Assembly (NCBI GenBank): GCA_945859605.1
Contig: OX243824.1
Span: 23,457,417-23,521,416 of the forward strand
Source of the DNA: Lumbricus rubellus
Lineage: Eukaryota > Annelida > Clitellata > Crassiclitellata > Lumbricidae
Direction of reading: 5' to 3'
DNA: 64,000 bases
Shown: positions 32,101 to 41,222 of the stretch, one piece after another
How positions within the stretch are numbered: position 1 is the stretch's first letter
Layout of the letters: each line of letters starts with the position of its first letter
The notes under the pieces: generated by a model
Database searches by the model: none
The model's input: the letters and a program-made list of their open reading frames with translations, nothing else
What the model was told of the DNA's origin: nothing
Position numbers and translations under genes: made by a program

Positions 32101-33256
32101 AATGAGGCATGAGTGAAAAGCCTAGAATTCCTTTTTTAGCCTATTATGCAATCTGTTTATTTGTTGCAAATTTTATTCAATTCTAAACATGGTTAATGAA
32201 GAATCTTGCATTCCAAAGTGATTGAAAACTTTAAATGTTTTTCTGCAGAATTGTAATTCGAACAGTTGAACCACATTTTTGCTCATAAATTTGGACAGTA
32301 ACATGGTAGAACAATAAGAATTGTGTTGTTTTAAAGAAGAAACTTCATTATTTTAAATGATATTGGTATATGGCACTTAATTTTTCTAAATCCGAAATTG
32401 TGCCTGGTTTTTTGGTCAGATTGTAGTCACAATTATCTGGTAGGAGAAAGTTAATAATACCAAACCTTTAACTACTACCTTATTGCTAAATTGTGTAGCA
32501 GACCAATGCAGCTCATCATTGAAGGTTCATGTATGTGTGTAATGTGTATGAATGAGCACTTGCTCTAGCATCTCTTCAGGATTGCTGCTCAGAGGCACTT
32601 CTCACTACAGCAAGTGATCGATTGATGAAGTCGATCATAACTTGGCCAAAAGTCGACTTGATTGACTTGCAAATCGAATGAATCGTTGTTTCTTGACTCG
32701 AATTAGAAATATGTTACTTGTGATTTTGTTAGCTACGTTACAAGTGTCCAGTAGACGTGATATCATTTCTTTATGTATTTTTAGTTGGTGTCGAACGACT
32801 CAAATCACATGGTGAGCAGAGTACAGGTAAGTGAAGACATTTATATTCAAAACATATAATGTTTATTTGTGGTTTCCCACTAAGTGATTTCTTTTCATTG
32901 TGCAATGAGCATAAATTTTGGACCAAACATTGCAAAATTGTTCAATGACTTGGTGGTGTTGGTCGTAAAATTAGCAGTGGTTTAAAAATTGAAGGCAGAG
33001 AAAACAATATGGACGAGACAGATCGAGAAGCTAAATGTTGATTAAGTTTATGGGAAACATTCACTTTGCCCATTTTTTTTTAACTTGTATTAAACTTTTC
33101 CTGTTAGTATTGCAATAAGTCTGAATAAATTGGTAATTTGCATCATTTTTTTCAGAGTCGGTTAGCAGCAGCTCACACCTTATGGCAGGGCTTGTGGTTG
33201 GAGGTGGAGGTTTCATTTTAATTGTCTCAAGAGGAACTGTCATGTTCTTATTCTGA
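26089..33256 (+). CDS. Gene A: three-Ig-domain receptor, tail-less or pseudogenised
   Basis: Joined exons 26089-26155, 27375-27719, 30349-30651, 31206-31490, 32785-32826 and 33156-33256 give one 380-residue frame, all junctions phase 1. Order: signal peptide 1-22, V-type Ig 23-137, Ig2 138-238, Ig3 239-333, stalk 334-347, hydrophobic segment about 356-380. The TGA at 33254-33256 replaces the Trp that follows the membrane segment in gene B. The segment itself is broken by SRGT, and a 4-bp deletion follows. The donor after Ig3 is GC rather than GT. The three gene B tail exons have no counterpart here. The Ig exons are fully open, so the extracellular part could still be made. Likely either a secreted or weakly anchored decoy of the gene B receptor, or a recent pseudogene. 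Confidence 0.7.
26156..27374 (+). other. Gene A intron 1
   Basis: No element recognised. About 1.2 kb, against 0.44 kb in gene B. Confidence 0.6.
27375..27719 (+). CDS. Gene A exon 2: V-type Ig domain
   Basis: Acceptor ACATTTTAG|AAG, donor ACCG|GTAAGT, 345 bp, phase 1-1. Shows the V-set core: DDLSLTC (B-strand Cys), VDSWRL (C-strand Trp), VILTIVKASTVQANYYYC (E-F strands). Extra cysteines at VNGC near the start and at C-x-C after the F-strand Cys are shared with gene B and could form a second disulfide. An alternative donor 6 bp upstream (TTGG|GTACCG) also keeps frame. Confidence 0.85.
28195..28300 (+). pseudogene. Vestigial 3' half of a V-type Ig exon
   Basis: AATCTTACCATATAGCTAAG then TCCACTGTCCAAG and TTGCTACTGCCTTTGTGTGG parallel the 3' half of the exon at 27375-27719 (the LTIVKASTVQ...YYC stretch), but the frame is broken. 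The matching relic in unit 2 is at 40085-40200, so an internal exon duplication predated the unit duplication. Confidence 0.75.
28507..29014. mobile_element. Small TIR element with 9-bp TSD (Mutator-type)
   Basis: Element 28516-29005, ends GGTGTCCGGGCAATTCGGAT and (complement of right) GGTTCCCGGACAATTCGGAT, flanked by GAGTTACCT at 28507-28515 and 29006-29014. Both ends carry several copies of CCGGACAATTCGGA. The 490-bp interior has no gene. The 9-bp duplication suggests Mutator-type. Confidence 0.8.
29074..29435. mobile_element. hAT-type MITE
   Basis: Element 29082-29427, ends CAGGGGCGGATCCAGG and (complement) CAGTGGCAGATCCAGAA, a common hAT terminus. Flanks TTTCACTT and TTTCTCTT form an 8-bp duplication with one change. 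Interior contains GACTAAAAAAAAAAAGGTCA. Confidence 0.82.
29741..30348 (+). other. Gene A intron 2, 3' part
   Basis: 30150-30260 is paralogous to 42060-42170 (TGTCCAATTGTCTGTTT, GGCAGAGAGT). 29790-29860 has repeated GCGCGGTTTTG words. No gene. Confidence 0.5.
30349..30651 (+). CDS. Gene A exon 3: second Ig domain
   Basis: Acceptor TTCGCTGTAG|CA, donor TGGG|GTAAGT, 303 bp. Begins SEPTFSNTTEIIDGESVTLT and then has the B-strand Cys; the F strand is KYLCNFKL. The usual C-strand Trp is absent (VSMSI), as in gene B. Contains N-glycosylation sequons. About one codon shorter than the gene B exon. Confidence 0.85.
31206..31490 (+). CDS. Gene A exon 4: third Ig domain
   Basis: Acceptor GTGCCTTTCAG|TT, 285 bp, same length as gene B. 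I-set/C2 core: CSINQTIHC, GTFQWM, GRYEVQC. The donor position reads GAAG|GCTAGT where gene B has GAAG|GTTAGT. If the exon is not spliced, translation ends two codons later (EG then TAG) in both genes. Confidence 0.85.
31491..32784 (+). other. Gene A intron 4
   Basis: Its first ~250 bp is paralogous to 47938-48180. 32540-32600 has a faint LINE/SINE-tail-like CTCAGAGGCACTT. No exon seen. Confidence 0.5.
32785..32826 (+). CDS. Gene A exon 5: 42-bp stalk exon
   Basis: TTTTTAG|TTGGTG to ACAG|GTAAGTG. Encodes VGVERLKSHGEQST-like hydrophilic stalk, phase 1-1. Identified by equal length and position to gene B 49989-50030. Confidence 0.65.
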
Positions 33257-33268
33257 AAGACACACGTG
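33156..33268 (+). CDS. Gene A exon 6: degenerate transmembrane exon
   Basis: Acceptor TTTTTTTCAG|AG, donor CGTG|GTAAGTG. Starts ESVSSSSHLMAGLVVGGGG, as in gene B up to the glycine run. Then SRGT interrupts the hydrophobic stretch, TGA at 33254-33256 replaces TGG, and a 4-bp deletion relative to gene B shifts the frame after it. Confidence 0.75.
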
Positions 33269-33504
33269 GTAAGTGCAGGCCCTACTGTGGTATTCTTAAT
33301 AAAGTGCAGTTGGTGATCTAGTTTATAGAATTGTAATGTTAAGTGTGAAGTGCAAAGCATTTGTGAAGAGCAAAATAAGACAACACAGCTCTCTTCTTTT
33401 CAATCAAGCATCAGGTACGACTGGCCACGGTCCACATGAGTCTACAGTGAAAGGACAACCATGTAGGTCCTTTTGTCTGAAGCATAATATATCCTCTGTC
33501 AACA

Positions 33505-33800
33505 GGGCTGTACACGAGGGTATACACTGGTATATAGTGTGTATACTCACCTCCAGGGGAAAACTGCAGCGGGTACTCTCCTCCGAAACGAGGGTATTCG
33601 CGGATAAACAGCGTATGCTCACCTCACAAAGAATTAAATGGGTAAAATGTGTGAGAAATGAAATTACGAGCATAATATAGTCGAAAATCGCAGAAAGCAG
33701 TGGTTTTTGGACTGTTGGGATGCATTATGGATAACAGTAAGAAGAAAATAAGGTGATGACTAAAAAGGTTGTCAGAAATTTTTATGATTGATGACTTTTA
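33505..33800. repeat. Dispersed repeat, GTATACTCACCTCC family
   Basis: Same phrases as 1740-2105 (GTATACTCACCTCC, GCGTATGCTCACC, GATGACTAAAAAGG). Probably a decayed transposon between the gene A membrane exon and its 3' block. Confidence 0.5.
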
Positions 33801-33821
33801 AAAAATGTTCTTTCTGTGTAG

Positions 33822-34460
33822 GTAAGAATTATACATGTGGCATCCGTTCCAACGCCGCATCAGCTGGCTTCAGCAGCAGAAGAGCATCAACTATCTCATC
33901 ATACCTTCTATACACACCTATGTTCCATCCAATCTATTTCTATATGTAGCAAAACAGTCACACTTTCATAACGTTTTTTCTTTAAGTAACTTTAATTCAT
34001 GTAATACGTTGATGTACACACGACTGGCGTCTGCTAATGTCAGTGTAAATGTCAGTGTGTAGTAGGTTCTTCATAAACATTATGAACAATGAATGTGCGA
34101 TGAAATGCATGCAATCCATGTAAATAAGAATTGCGTGGTTCATAGATGTAGTTATGTTTATGTATGCCTACACATTTAGATGTGTACACAATTACACGTG
34201 GTATATTAATGTACATTATTTGCTTGTATAGGCTACATGTATAATAGGGCCTATATAATTATACGCAAGACTTGCGATTACATTCTTCATAATATTGTGA
34301 TTTCGGAGTCTACATTGTTTAGGACATGAATCCAAAAACTTAATTTACCTTGTAGAATAGAATTCAGTACGGTAATGGTAAATGTTATTATAAAGCTGTT
34401 CTTTGCATGTTTTCTAAAGAAAGTGTTATATCGAGTTTAGGCCACGTCCTTTTGCAATAG
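33822..34460 (+). other. Gene A 3' block (putative 3' UTR or alternative tail exon)
   Basis: Begins after an acceptor-like TTCTGTGTAG and aligns with 57623-58230 in unit 2 (GCCGCATCA, GGCTTCAGCAGCAGAAGA, TTGTTTAGGACAT, CCTTGTAGAATAGAATTCA). Entered in phase 1 it would read GKNYTCGIRSNAASAGFSSR and on for ~43 codons, but a 16-bp length difference between the units breaks frame conservation, so a UTR is more likely. Confidence 0.45.
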
Positions 34461-34931
34461 CAGAATTCAACGAATTCACGACATTTACTGCGAGCTAAAC
34501 TATCTAGTGACTCTTTTTTCCTATCAGTCTCTCTCGGTTCCCTGGAGTTTTTTGTGCTCTGTTCGAATAGTCATTCTGTGAGAGGCGCTATATAAATGTA
34601 CAGATATGTACAATGCAATTTATACCGCGACATTTATACATTGGCCTAATCTCGGGCAGTTAGTCCCCGCGACAAGCAATCTTGCAAAACTTAGGCCTAA
34701 TCCCACCGACTATAATTATGCCTAATCCCGCAAAAGTTCATCCCACAAAGTGCACACATAATACTAGGCATATAAACCGTGTAACCGGTTTAAAATAACA
34801 TTTTATAAACTACAAGTAGGCCTAAAGTTCCGTATTATAGCAGCTGAACAACATTGCAATATGCAGTTTTGTCGTACGATACATTAGGCCTACGATCGAG
34901 TGGGTAGAATGTGATATTGCACAAAAAAAAT
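34461..34931. other. Intergenic between units
   Basis: Includes a LINE/SINE-type 3' tail GAGAGGCGCTATATAAATG at about 34581. Otherwise nothing recognised. Confidence 0.5.
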
Positions 34932-34934
34932 GTT

Positions 34935-35150
34935 AGGGTTTAACGACTCTTTTTCATATCGAAGATGATCAGCGTCGGAGGCAGAGAACAACCTCGTACT
35001 CCACGTTTATATTGCGACCGAGTCACCCGCAGTAAAGATCCGAGAAATTAATCTCTGATAACCGACCGACCGGGAATCGAACCCGTGCCGCCGGCGGGGC
35101 GAGCGGGCTACAAACCCACTCGACCACCGAGGATCTCTATATTGCACAAA
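34935..35150 (-). mobile_element. tRNA-derived SINE, second family
   Basis: On the minus strand the head reads GATCCTCGGTGGTCGAGTGG (A box) and GGGTTCGATTCCCGG (B box), from 35143 downward. The body ends near TCGTTAAACCCTAACA at about 34935. The B box is perfect, but the tRNA-like part runs into a ~150-bp unrelated body, so it is a SINE and not a functional tRNA. Confidence 0.75.
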
Positions 35151-35464
35151 AGAACACAAGGCTTTTTATACCGCCTTGGGTAGACCTACATCATCCGTCA
35201 GATGTCCGTGCTTACGGTCCACATGAGTCTGCAGTAGGATAATGGCAGCCATTAGGCCTAGGTCCCTTCCTAGTCTCCAAATTTCTTAGCGCCATAGGCC
35301 TGTATATTTCCGTAGTTTTACTTTATTTAGTTTAAAGATCTTAATTATTAAAAGCAATAATTTTACATAAGTCTATTTTTTCTTTCATGGACATTGCAAA
35401 ACCAATGAAAATAAATCTGATTTGTCTTCCGAATTTATACACATTAGCTGAAAGAAAATAATTA
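35151..35464. other. Intergenic
   Basis: No feature except the stretch near 35405-35450 that resembles 14895-14940. Confidence 0.5.
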
Positions 35465-36156
35465 TTTTTATCGGCAAAACGCATTTCCTTTCTTACGCGC
35501 AGATGTCGCCACACTTCAATTTCACACCGGATATAATGCTGCGCACGACATTCCAGTCATCTATTGCTATGGATTCATTGACCGCGCCGAAGCAGGTTGT
35601 TGGTCTGAAAGAGCAAGACCACTATACCAAGACGGTACGGGGTAAAGCTCATAGCCCACTGCTTTACGTGTAGGCCTATGTCGTGTAAAGGTGCGAGTTC
35701 AGCCATTTTAATGTGGTAAATTAAAGGAACATTTACGACTGGCTGCGAATGAAGCCGAACGGATACCTAATTAGTATTTAGGCCTACTGATTCAGGTAGC
35801 CTACACCTGCGATTGGGTAAACAGTGAACCTAATGTAAAACTGAACATAGGGCATATTTTTCGCTTTGTTAAGCAGCTGATAGGCTATCAAACTCGTTAA
35901 AGCGTTTGTCGTCGTTGACTTCGTGTTGGCAGCGTTTCACTTCCGTATTCCATGGAGGATTATTTGTTTCAATACGACACGGAGAATTAGGCTTACATTC
36001 CGTGTTGTGTAGTGTTGTCCAGCGAAATTTGATAGGGCTGTTAGCCCTACGTAGGCCTATGGCTGTTGCATGACCATTCGTATTGGTTCCTGTCGAAAAT
36101 TGGAAGACGACAAAGGTTGGATTGCAGTTTGTTCATTAGATTTATGTAGGCCTTCT

Positions 36157-36275
36157 TGTGACATCGTCATCGTCATAATCGTCGTCATCGTCATCATCAT
36201 CGTAGTCGTCACATTATTAGGCCTACATTAACCTCACATTATTATCGTCATCATCATCACTATCGTAATCATTAG
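36157..36275 (+). repeat. Degenerate TCA/TCG array
   Basis: Interrupted TCGTCATCGTCATC-type repeats, counterpart of the cleaner array at 23588-23657. Confidence 0.8.
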
Positions 36276-36514
36276 CCTATAACTTCTAGTAGTTAGTCTA
36301 GACATAATTATATGTGTTGTGTGATGACAAATTTACATAAATTTATATTGGGCTATGCAAATATTTAAAATAATGTGTAGTTTTATTATCATTTATTTCC
36401 ACAGGTCTGCATAAGCATAATTTAAATAATTAATCTTTAAAATTCTTTATCACCGTCCAACTGCTGCACTAGAATGACCAGCCTAATGAAGGCATTATAT
36501 GTTATATTAAATCG

Positions 36515-36699
36515 GGTCAACACATGGGCAGAGTTTGTTTGCCGTTCTTGGGGGAGCTAACCCCGAGTCTGGGCCATCTTAGGGGGCTAACCCCGAAAAA
36601 GGATACCATTTTCATGGTAAAAAAGTTGAATCTGTGCCTTCTTGGAGGGGCTTAGCCCCCCCCCCATAGCCCATGATAAACTCCGCCCATAGGTCAACA
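36515..36699. mobile_element. Small hAT-type MITE
   Basis: Element 36523-36691 with ends CATGGGCAGAGTTTG and (complement) TATGGGCGGAGTTTA. Duplicated GGTCAACA at 36515-36522 and 36692-36699. Same family as 10047-10258. Unit 1 has an empty site near 23790. Confidence 0.85.
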
Positions 36700-37610
36700 A
36701 AAACCAGTTTGTGTAACTTTAAATAGTGAGTTTCAATGCCAGGTAGCATCCGGGAGCAATCAAAGAAACTATATACCGATAGTTTTATTGTGGAAATTGA
36801 TGATTGTGGTCAGAGGATGTTACAGAAAAGATGGATGAAGTAGCATGAGTCTACTTGTCAGCTTTATGCGAATTCCTTGTGGATCAAGAACAAAAAAAGG
36901 AGAGGAATGTTGATTAACTGGTTAGAAAGGGATTGAGCAATGTTAAAACAGCATGACGAAAATTTGATAGTTCATGTAAGAAGTAGGCCTAGGGAGTTTT
37001 ATGCATAGATTGCTGCTATGAACTGTCTTTCAATATGTTGCACAATCAAAGACTGTTTTATCCTAAGCTAGCACTATGCCATAAGTCATCAAGATTGGCA
37101 GTTGAAATTGACTCACACTCCGGAACTCATTGACTCTGGTCTTGAGACTTTGTGAGGTCTGAGTAATCTTGTGTTGGATCTCTTATAGTCTAATTCTCTG
37201 TGTTTTGGAAGCAGTTTTCTAGGCCTCTGTCTTAGATTTATGGTCGTAATTCGGCTTAATATTGCAAACTCTTGTCATGCATAAACCTTGTGCTGTCTTG
37301 AAAAAGGGTCAAAGCGAACAACAATTCAAGAGGCAAGGAGAAATCTGGTGTAGGTAATTCCCCAATGCACGAGGGATGAATTACACCAGGTAACTGTAAG
37401 GCAAAGAGTAAGTAAGTATATTATTTATTAACCAGTTGCATATTTGCATTCAAGAGTGTAAGAGCGAAATCCCAATTCCTGCCTTGTGGTAGCCTAGACC
37501 TGAGGAACTTGCCCTATAATTACTGGTGAGGCATTTTATGCTACTGATTATTGACCAGCAGTGAATCCTGACTCAGAGTTCCCTGACCAATCTGCTTCAT
37601 GCCTGGAAGT

Positions 37611-38662
37611 ACCGTTACCATAGGCGTAACTTTCTATTGTGACGGTGGTGTCCAGTCACCACCACTTTTAAAAGGGGTCGTGACAGTCACCACCACTTTT
37701 TAGTCCGGCAAATAAATATTTTTGGCTGTTTGAGAAATATATTTGGCCTATGCCATTGCGATGTTAGTCACGAATAGCCTATAATTTTGTCTATCCGTGA
37801 CTAACACCGCTAATGGCATATAGTCCTAATAACGTCAGACAGCCAAATGCTTTCATGTTTGAAAAATATTTATTTGCCGGACCAAAAAGTAGTGGTGACT
37901 ATCACCACCCCTTTTTGAAATTATTATTTGTGACTAACATCGCAATGGCGCCAATGATGATATAGGTCTTTGCGACATCTTCACTGTCCACAATAGTGAC
38001 AGTACAGTACTGTACCTGACTCATGGCCATAACTCCTACATAAGAAGGTAAAGGAAAGATTCCCTGCCCACTCTAAGCTTGGGGAGGAAACGTGAAGCAA
38101 TTCCCTACCACACACCGTTATGGCTCCGATCGAGGCAGTGGCATGGTGACACAACCTTTTGGAATCATTAGTATACGCACTAACATAACAGCAGTTGTGA
38201 AGCCACCATACACGAAGCCGGCAAAAGTTGGCCCAGAGCCTCAGACTATAGGGGAGGGTCAGCAAGCTAGACGACTGTCTCTTGAATGATATAAATTCTC
38301 GAATGAATGGATACTATAATAAGCGTTACTCTTTGGGCAGGACCACAATAATAATTATAGGCTATTTAAAGTTGGCCTATAAAAAGTTGGCCTCTGACAG
38401 AAATCTTTCAGCACAGTCGGAACATGTGCGGTTCATGGAGAAATGTACGTGGCGTACAATATAATTAGGACTAGCCTATATCATCCTATTAAGACAGGTT
38501 AGCCAGATAAGAGAGCGGACAACTAATTATTAAGACAGTCATGACATTTAAGTTCGTATAATGGGTAGGGGTAAGGAAGCCAAGTAAAAAAGGGAAGGGA
38601 GTTGTGATCAAAGGAATAGTCACCACCACTTTTCAGGGGAAAGTTACGCCCATGACCGTTAC
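37611..38662. mobile_element. hAT-type element, 1.04 kb
   Basis: Element 37619-38654 with ends CATAGGCGTAACTTTC and (complement) CATGGGCGTAACTTTC. Duplicated ACCGTTAC at 37611-37618 and 38655-38662. Both ends carry AGTCACCACCACTTTT. Unit 1 has the empty site near 25597. No transposase. Confidence 0.9.
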
Positions 38663-38664
38663 AT

Positions 38665-39106
38665 TAAGTACATAAATTACCAGCCATCCTGGAGTACACT
38701 ATACTTCTAGTGAGTTCTAATTGCTCCTCTCCTCCATTTCTGAATCCCAGTATGGGAAGTGTTACAGTTTATGGGGTGTCCAACAGTCCATGGATCCAGA
38801 GCTTTCGGAAACGGTGGCCATTTTGGTACGTCTAGGCTGCTTTGATGAGCCAAGCCTTGAAGTGGATACAGAACTTTGAATGGTCAGGAACTTTTTGGAA
38901 ACACATAAGAAAGAGATTTCACAACAGAATTTGTATTGGCACAAAGTTCGAATTACTTGACATGAAAGGATTAGTATTCACTTGCCATTCAGTATGCTAG
39001 AGTCAGAGAATTTATTTCACTACTGTTGCATTTAGAATATAGGCCTAAAATGAATGTGTGTAAGAGTTTCTTTTATGTAACTTTTAAGTTTTGTTGTTGT
39101 TGACAG
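38665..39106 (+). other. Proximal 5' flank of gene B
   Basis: Paralogous to 25590-26038 upstream of gene A. The hAT-type insertion 37619-38654 lies about 500 bp upstream of the gene B start codon and could alter regulation relative to gene A; this is inference. Confidence 0.5.
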
Positions 39107-39152
39107 ATCTGACATAAAGTGGTACTTTTTCATTGATGTGTTGGTGTTAATA

Positions 39153-39219
39153 ATGTCAGCTTCCGCGCCGTCATTCCATGTTTTGGTGCTGGCTTTTTTG
39201 GTGCTTTGTGCTACTGAAG
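39153..39219 (+). CDS. Gene B exon 1: signal peptide
   Basis: MSASAPSFHVLVLAFLVLCA then TE; donor GAAG|GTATTT, phase 1. An identical acceptor-like GACAG|ATCTGACATAAAG lies 46 bp upstream of the ATG, as in gene A. Confidence 0.82.
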
Positions 39220-40013
39220 GTATTTTTTGGTGCATACGTTTTCACACGAATTTTTACCGAAATCTTTATAGCAAAGACCCATTTGAGCAATATTATGGGA
39301 TAATATCTCAAAATAACCCTAACATCGTCTGAAATAAGGATCATTAGCATAAACACCGAACGTCCTTCTCTCTTCTAAAAGCCTGCTTCTTCTCCCATTA
39401 CCTTGTGCACAGGAACCACTTCTGAAGGGTTCTCCTATATAGAACCTGTAGCAGTGGATCCGTTCAGAAACCCTCAGTGTAGACGCTTTATAGATGATTA
39501 AATACAATACACATTACACAATACAATGAGGTATTGCCAGCTTCTCTGCACATTATGCAAATTTTGCACTTATCTATTAAGTGGCGTAGACTGTAGTGTA
39601 TTTTCTTATGCACGTAATTAAATAAGCTTTGCAATCAAGATCTGATGTTTTTGAATATTTTAGGAGTGAATTGTTGTTTAGTAATTCCATCGTCTGCAGC
39701 AGTCGTTGCTGGTGATGACTTGTCTCTAACATGCATGATACAAAGCACATCAGAATATGTCGATTCATGGAAATTGGGAAGTGATGCTACTGCTGCACCG
39801 GTGCTGTACCAGGCTCCTTATTCGGCACAAGGTGGTGCTATCAATGTGGAAAGGAATGTAGCAGATGGATATTTGGTGAATGACTCAAATCCCAATGTTC
39901 AAGTGATCCTTACCATAGTAAAAGTAACCACTGATCAAGCCAACTATTACTACTGCATTTGCCGGGGATTAACCTCATCGAGTGCTTTTGCATATGCATC
40001 TGTTTTGGGTAAG

Positions 40014-40048
<35 letters not shown>

Positions 40049-40983
40049 TCTAAGTTTGAGAATGACTCGGGTCTTTCTAGTGCGATTCTTACCATAGCTA
40101 ACGCTTCCAATGTGCAAGTCAAACTTTACTACTGCCTTTGTGTGGCGTCACATAATATTATATGCATAATTACTGTCTCTGTTTTGGTAAGCTACTTTTT
40201 AGTATTTATTAGTTTGCTAACATGATCGTTGTTAATTCAAGACGTGTTAAATAAATGTCTCCAACTAAAACTGATATTGTTTACTACAATATATTTATAG
40301 ACATTCCGGACAGGAACTATTAAGTCAAACCTCTGTGCAAAATTGAAGATTCTTTGAAAGTTGCAAAACAGAAAATGAGCTTGAATCTAAGTTTGAGAAA
40401 CTTGGAGGTTTACCTATGAGTAAGCTTAGTGTTATCAATTATTATTACTATTAAATAATTGTCCTTAGTAGCTTAGGCTAAATTTTCCGAACAGTTGACC
40501 TAAAAAATGTAATGATCAATAATAATAATAATAATGATAGTGGTAACGATAATAATAATTATTATTATTAAATAATACTAATAATTAATACTAATATTTA
40601 ATGCTAATAATTAATAATAAATAATAGTAATGGTAGTAGTAGTAGTAGTAGCAGCAGCAGTAGTAGTAGTAATAATAATAATATAAAAAAATTAAAACGA
40701 TTAAAAATAAAATAATAATAATAATATGAATTTGTTATAATAATAATAAGTTGTCTGTTTTCTCAATAAATGAAGTTGGTATAATAAAAAAATAAATAAA
40801 CAAACAAACAAACAAACAAAAAATAATAATAATAAATTGAAACCTAAACCTTACATTCCAGTTATAATAAAGTAATTAATAATAATAATAATAATAATAA
40901 TTTTTTAAAAAGACAGTCACTCGTCGTGTCACACGACTCGTGTGTTACGTTCCTTATAAGAGTGGACAAAGTGTCGTCGTATC

Positions 40984-41018
<35 letters not shown>

Positions 41019-41027
41019 TAATAGTAA

Positions 41028-41069
<42 letters not shown>

Positions 41070-41131
41070 CAGCAGCAGTATTAGTAGTAGTATTAGTAGT
41101 AGTATTAGTAGTACTAGTAGTGGTGGTAGTG

Positions 41132-41222
<91 letters not shown>

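Larger units (their letters stand above)
20830..34460 (+). repeat. Segmental duplication unit 1 (gene A)
   Basis: Colinear with 35465-58230. Anchors include CAGATGTCGCCACACTTCAA (20870 / 35500), CGACTGGCAACGAATGAAGC-like (21506 / 35730), the (TCA)n block (23588 / 36160), GTTTCAATGCCAGGT (23820 / 36728), the 5' flank (25600 / 38700), all receptor exons, and the 3' block (33822 / 57623). Differences are dominated by transposon insertions. Confidence 0.9.

Noticed and set aside
35060..35143. Functional tRNA gene (also heads at 212 and 15357)
   Set aside because: A and B boxes are present but the tRNA-like part continues into a SINE body and no full cloverleaf with acceptor stem is visible.
37981..38265. 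94-residue minus-strand ORF
   Set aside because: Lies wholly inside a non-autonomous hAT-type element, shadowed on the other strand, with no recognisable motif.
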